Origin: Epiperipatus broadwayi
Taxonomy: Eukaryota; Onychophora; Udeonychophora; Euonychophora; Peripatidae
Assembly: GCA_028023455.1 (NCBI GenBank)
Contig: JAQFVV010012537.1
Location: 1,734,001 to 1,798,000, forward strand
Direction: 5' to 3'
Length of the DNA stretch: 64,000 nt
The stretch's first letter is position 1. The number at the start of each line of letters is the position of its first letter. The position numbers and the translations under genes are program-made. The notes below the pieces were generated by a model, which was not told the DNA's origin, made no database searches, and worked only from the letters and a program-made list of their open reading frames with translations. Positions 58,960 through 64,000 of this stretch are shown here, one piece after another.

Positions 58960-61900
58960 TTAATATGATAATAAAATGGGTGATTTTAATATAAGGGGTT
59001 TAAACTCTGTGTCAAAAATCATAGACCTTTCAAAATGGCTCAGTATTACTCAACCTCAAGTACTTGGTTTGCTTGAAGTAAAAAATATATGACAGCTCAA
59101 TTACAGACTATCACATTATTTACATAATCATGGTTTCTCTATTTTCTCAAAAACATCCATTACCCCATCAGCAGGCATGGGTGCAATTATTAACAAAACA
59201 TGCCCATTTGAATCATTTAGAATATTGTACCTAGATTCTCATAAATCACATTAAATCATCAAGCCATAGTTTTAAATATAGTTTTTGTATAAACACCTCC
59301 AGAGCCTGCAATAGTAAATAGGCTAGTATAGACAATAAACTCCCTCCTTGCATCATCATCTTATCCATGTTTATTATTAAGGGATTTCAACATGTCTTAT
59401 GGTAAATTTGTTAAAAAATGGTTACATAGACTCACAATTCCACTGATGAGTGAGAAGGATGTCTGCCAAATAATACATTATCCTTTAACAATGGTATACA
59501 TTCATCACTGATTGACTTGGTATTCTACTCTCCTGTGCTACACCATATAATTAATATCTCTTTTAAAAACTCAAAACTACCAAACTACCTAGCATTATTT
59601 GTCACCATAAACATTATCATATAAAACACAATTATCAACTAATAAAACAATTAGGATATAACTTCCCAGTCAAACTACAGCATTTCTTTTTTCCTTGAAA
59701 TCTATATAGCAATTTTCAAAATGATAAACCTAGACCTAGAGCCTCCGCAATCCTGGATCACATTTTGTCAACATTGTCTCTCACACAATTAGCCATATTA
59801 CACAGATTTCTTCCCCACCTACAAAATTGCTAGTATTAGCTGATGAGCTATACAAAAGAATTATTCACTCTACATTGAGATTGATGATTACCCAAGAATT
59901 ACTGCTTTGAGAAAAGCTTATTTTTCCACATGCAAAACACTCACAGAATATTTGTCTATTAAAAAAAGGAAAATATATCTAAACAATCCTCATTCATGGT
60001 CAAGTCAAATATCTGGGCATTATGTCAACCTCTGAAAATTAAGTCCCAAGTGCCCTTAAAATTTGAAATAAGACGGTATCTGGCAAAAAGATTTCATCCA
60101 AAGCTACCTTATTTTGGAATCCCAGAAGATGACATTTTATTTGTCCCAGATGAATTCATTAAGAAAATGGCAGATATACCAGACTCTTGTCACCCTGGAA
60201 TACATGGAATATCTAAATTTGTGTACACTCATCTTGGACACTTTACAGTAAAATATTTGTCAAGACTGGAAAATTTTTTTATCAAGAGAACTATATCTTT
60301 TTGAAGCTCTACCCATATTACTAGTCCACTTTCACAAAAAAACAGAAAAAAATGTTGACTATCAAAAACATATGGCCAATATCTATGAGCCCCCTTGGAA
60401 TCAAAATTCTTGAATCTATGATAAAGAACAAAATCGAAACTCATATTCTACCAATGATCTGAAGATGGCAATTTGCAAAAAAAAAGGATCATCTACTAGA
60501 CAAGCTGCTATCCTATTCAAAGCAATAATTGATTATATTAGAAACAGGAAGAAACATAGCCCAATAGCTGTTCAATTAGACATTAAAGCTGCCTTTGAGA
60601 CAGTTCCAATTGGAAAACTTATTGATGTATTAATAGATACAACAATTCCTAGATCAATACTATACATTATTACTAACCTCTTGATTAATAAATACACTTA
60701 ACAATATTGATGTATTAATAGATACAACAATTCCTAGATCAATACTATACATTATTACTAACCTCTTGATTAATAAATACACTTAACAATGAATGGAGAA
60801 TACTCACCATTTTTAACCCTTATTGCTCCATTCCACAAGGATCTCATTAAGTGCTATCTTATTTGCCACATATATAAACCCATTCTTGAATAAAATTGAA
60901 AAAAGCATACCTGGCATATACATTTCTAGTATAAATACTAACATACTATGCTTAACCTTCATAGATAACATCACAGTCTTCCTAACAATCTAAAGACAAC
61001 TACCAATGCTGCTGCAAATACTGACAGAATACTCAAAGGAGTATAGACTTGAATTCAATGCTGATAAATCATGTGCATGAAAAAAATTTTAATGGAAAGG
61101 GAAGCCTACCCTATTTTGGGGAATCCCATTCTATCTGAGTAATGCAGAAATGTGAGTAAAAATCCAGAACTTGCTCAGAATAAAAATTGAAAATATAACA
61201 AGCTCACTCATGAAAACTTTCCGTTTACTCAAAAGTATCACTGTTCAACATGCTAATCATTACAAGAATTATATACTATACTCCAAAAATTATATATACA
61301 AAAACCTTTATCATATATATCTACTCAATGCTAAGAAAACTATTATGGGAGAAATGTATCATTTCCAACTCAATTAGAAAACTTCAGGGTCAACTAATAC
61401 ACAATGGAATGGGACTTCATTCAGTTAACACCTTTAGGACCCAAAAAACATTAAACCTTATCTCATCTATTATTAAATTATTCCCTCAAACTGCTTCCAC
61501 CTTCAAAATTACACCCACAAATAAACCTCCACCTACAATAGGCTATTGGAAAAATCTTATTAACTTTTTACTTTCCATTGATAACCTCCATTTTTACCCT
61601 CATCTGAATAAATACAAATATACTCCTTTATCCATATTCAATAAATGATGAGGATAAGTCAATTTTAAGACTCAATAATCATCAAATAATTAGAAAATTT
61701 AGATTTTGGAAGTTGGAGCCAAAATACTTCAATTTTTTAATAAAACAGTTTGGAATGTCTCCCTATTCTTTTTTTATAAACATAGAAGACAGTGCAAGAG
61801 TGTGCAAACTTTGTCACAAGTATATGCAAACACATCTATTCTTTGACTGTCAGTGCTTTGACAACATCTGGAGAGCAATCCCTAGACTATTCAATAACAC

Positions 61901-62429
61901 ATTAACATGCAATACTTATTTAAAACATTCCATAAGAGTATGTATATGAAAATTCAGGCAAGCATTTTTATTCTATATGCCAACTGCATTAGCTGTACAT
62001 TCATGTACAACAATAACCCCAGAAAACACCCAAACACTTTTTGGATCAAGTGGAATAATATTAGAGAAAGGAATAAAAAAATCATATCTGAAAGAGTTTT
62101 TCAAGGCACTTGATCATTAATGAATAAAAGATCCTAGCCTAATGTAGTGACAAATGACTCATTGTATTATCACTATACATAGAAATTCCCAGTGATATGA
62201 TCAAAAAGAGACTTCAATATACTTATATAATTTTGTAGTTTGAGATTTCTGGGTTTTTTTTATGTATGTATTCTATTTTAGAATATAATTATCTGTTTCC
62301 ATCTAATTTTTTTATTTTTTTTTTATTTCCTTTTTTTTTAGTGTTTCTGAACCAAATGTATCACATTCCTATATCACATTATATGTAATAAGCTCTGTAA
62401 TCCTTGATTGCTTAACAAAGTTTTTTGAA

Positions 62430-62430
<1 letters not shown>
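58960..62430 (+). pseudogene. LINE copy C, endonuclease/reverse transcriptase relic
   Basis: Endonuclease from 58977: MGDFNIRGLNSVSKIIDL, WLSITQPQVLGLLEVKN, then IFSKTSITPSAGMGAIIN, a second GDFNMS-like block near 59390 and LIDLVFYSPVLHHIIN near 59520. A linker at 59996-60304 has FEIRRYLAKRFHP and DSCHPGIHGI. The reverse transcriptase has SPIAVQLDIKAAFETVPI near 60570 and LTFIDNITVFLT near 60960 (FIDD box reads FIDN). The thumb covers 61130-61640. A zinc knuckle CKLCHKYMQTHLFFDC lies near 61810, and CTFMYNNNPRKHPNTFW near 62000. A local duplication of 60700-60786 repeats 60620-60703. Stops and frameshifts are fewer than in copies A and D. Ends TTTTTTGAAAAG and a microsatellite. Confidence 0.85.
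60610..60790. repeat. Short tandem duplication inside LINE C
   Basis: ATTGATGTATTAATAGATAC at 60621 recurs at 60704, and both copies run to ATAAATACACTTAACAAT. The unit is about 83 bases. It adds a stop and breaks the reverse-transcriptase frame. Confidence 0.85.
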
Positions 62431-62465
<35 letters not shown>

Positions 62466-62519
62466 TGGTAGTGGTAGTAGTAGTAGTAGTGGTAGTAGTG
62501 GTAGTAGTCGTAGTAGTCA

Positions 62520-62590
<71 letters not shown>

Positions 62591-62591
62591 G
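62431..62591. repeat. Trinucleotide tail of LINE C
   Basis: AGT (with GGT and CGT variants), then AAT triplets. Starts just after TTTTTTGAAAA. The long poly-Y, poly-T and poly-S frames here are repeat translations, not genes. Confidence 0.9.
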
Positions 62592-63040
62592 TTCCTATGA
62601 TATAGCATGATTGACAAACAAATATTCTTAACATTAAACATAAAAAATTACCTGAAAATTTTCCTAAATTCAAGGTAAAATTTATTTAGAAATAATTTAG
62701 TTATCAAATATAATTGGAATATATATTCTTTTACAAAATAAGTATAAGATATTTATAGCAATAACAACAAAACAGTTTTCAAATAGAAATATTGTAAAAT
62801 GGCAATCGCCAATAACAACGAACAATTCATTAGTATAAAAATATATCAATAGAATTCCTCAAGTAATCTTTAAATAACACAGATATAAACCCACATATGC
62901 AAGCATTACAAAAAATTCAGCAACCACGAATGATAAAAATTTTTTAAGTCAAAACATTAGCAAAGCACATCAATGTTTCCAAATGTCAAACATAAATGAG
63001 AATAAGATTTAGATTTAAAAACACAAAAAATTAGCCCCAC
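62592..63040. other. A+T-rich spacer
   Basis: No homology recognised. Confidence 0.4.
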
Positions 63041-63041
63041 T

Positions 63042-63069
<28 letters not shown>
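63042..63069. repeat. Dinucleotide microsatellite (AC)14
   Basis: Perfect run of 14 AC units, ending just before the ORF1-like sequence of the next LINE copy. Confidence 0.95.
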
Positions 63070-63072
<3 letters not shown>

Positions 63073-64000
63073 CAGATTGGACAGCAGAAACTTTAGCAAA
63101 TGTTTCAGAAAATTACAACAATACTATCCCCCAGAGTTTATTTAATTCATTTAAACGTTTTTTTCACCAAGATCGATTGTAATATCTGCCACAGATTCCA
63201 ACTGCTCACTATATCGGTTCCCTCACCAATCACTCTATAAGGCACTTACAGCTCATGACTTATGGCAAACAATATCTAGAATAGCCAATCTCACAAGTCC
63301 TAAATACATAGCTATAGAGTATTTTGAAGAAAATCAAAAGCATTTTCAAACTTTAATTAAAACAATAGGTAACTAGATCTTAGTATTAGTAGATGAAAAC
63401 AAACAAAGCATCATTACTGGAATACTCTAAAACACATACTTTAGCTACACAATTCAAGATTTTCAAAAATGATGGAGCCCTTTGGAAAGATAATATGCCT
63501 CAAGAAATATACTCATAAGACATCCCTATCCCAATAGCAACAAACAACTATGAATTCAAACTAAGGCTACACCAAAACATTGATCCATAGTCATTCCCAC
63601 ACAGATATTAGATCAAGAGGCTATGCTATATCTCTACATAAGAGGACTTTAAAACCTAAATGTTAATCATCTAGCTATTCAATGCAATGGTTTTTCTAAC
63701 CAGCAAAAAAGCCAGAACAATGAACCACCCTGTCATCAACTTCGCAATCAAGAAAACAACAATACAGTCACAGTCAAAATGAAAACTAATCTATAACAAG
63801 ATGAAAACAGAAACAAACCCACACAAAAAAACAATAAAGTATACTACTACTGAAGTTAACATAACTCCCATGACTTCTATAAAATAAACACCCTCAACCA
63901 ATAATAACATATACAGCCAACCTATTTTGCAACAAAAGAAAGATGCTGAAATTGATTCAATGACCATAGAATCAAATCAATTCCCTTCATCAAATGAAAT
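63070..64000 (+). pseudogene. LINE copy E, ORF1 relic, continues beyond the window
   Basis: Begins TLTDWTAETLANVSENYNN and TIPQSLFNSFKRFFH, which matches the spacing of NNFNKSIPYLLYISF in copy D. Then CNICHRFQLLTI, LYKALTAHDLWQTISRIA and KYIAIEYFEENQKHF with LIKTIGN, aligned with the copy D block. The last 300 bases are rich in N, Q, K, T (NNTVTVKMKTNL, ENRNKPTQKN), like the linker in copy B. Several frameshifts are needed. ORF2 should follow outside the window. The microsatellite just upstream may be a chance neighbour or an insertion site. Confidence 0.5.

Noticed and set aside
59443-59470. CTGATGAG near 59443
   Set aside because: Part of LINE C endonuclease coding sequence (PLMSEKD); no GAAA at a suitable distance with pairing stems.
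62369-62673. Poly-Y, poly-T and poly-S frames
   Set aside because: Translations of the AGT/AAT repeat at the end of LINE C, not proteins.
1-64000. CRISPR arrays, rRNA and bacterial-type operons
   Set aside because: No evenly spaced direct repeats with unique spacers, no rRNA-like conserved blocks and no clustered intact genes were seen; the window is eukaryotic.

Overview
This 64-kb window is animal nuclear DNA, very A+T-rich by eye, and consists almost entirely of dead and dying mobile elements. I found no intact protein-coding gene, tRNA, rRNA, CRISPR array or bacterial-style operon. The mix of element types (RTE-type LINEs, an unassigned APE-type LINE family, a Penelope-like element with GIY-YIG domain, a ZBED-like hAT, a Merlin-like DNA transposon and gypsy-like LTR ends beginning TGTAACG) points to an invertebrate metazoan. 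Arthropod is my first guess, at low confidence.

Layout. 0.1-4.2 kb: LTR-like ends and a 2.4-kb inverted repeat. 4.2-8.4 kb: a nearly perfect 4.2-kb palindrome centred near 6290. 10.4-10.8 kb: a fold-back repeat with a 13-bp target duplication. 11-17 kb: a rearranged LINE copy (D). 17.8-20.6 kb: an RTE-type LINE on the minus strand. 20.8-21.2 kb: an exon-like relic with splice-like borders. 24.0-24.8 kb: a fold-back repeat carrying a hammerhead-ribozyme-like motif, with a solo copy at 46.9-47.3 kb. 25.6-28.6 kb: LINE copy A with a minisatellite in its 3' end. 28.7-32.6 kb: a Jockey/CR1-like LINE on the minus strand, split by a 1.78-kb hAT element (8-bp target duplication) that itself holds a fragment of the 10.4-kb repeat. 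37.8-42.4 kb: further RTE-type fragments. 47.4 kb: a hairpin with arms of about 95 bp. 47.7-48.4 kb: another RTE 3' end. 49.65-50.94 kb: a Merlin-like element with arms of about 370 bp and an 8-bp target duplication. 52.0-54.1 kb: a Penelope-like element. 54.1-58.3 and 58.9-62.6 kb: LINE copies B and C, each ending in a trinucleotide microsatellite. 63.07 kb to the end: ORF1 of another LINE copy (E).

How it fits together. LINE copies A to E share ORF1 and/or ORF2 blocks and look like one lineage of different ages. Where preserved, the copies end in the same short terminal motif followed by different trinucleotide tails. Nested insertions with target duplications give a relative order of events in 28.7-32.6 kb. 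The two items I would follow up first are the hammerhead-like motif shared by the 24-kb and 47-kb repeats and the 4.2-kb palindrome. All coding calls rest on reading translated frames and recognising family motifs; no database search was run.
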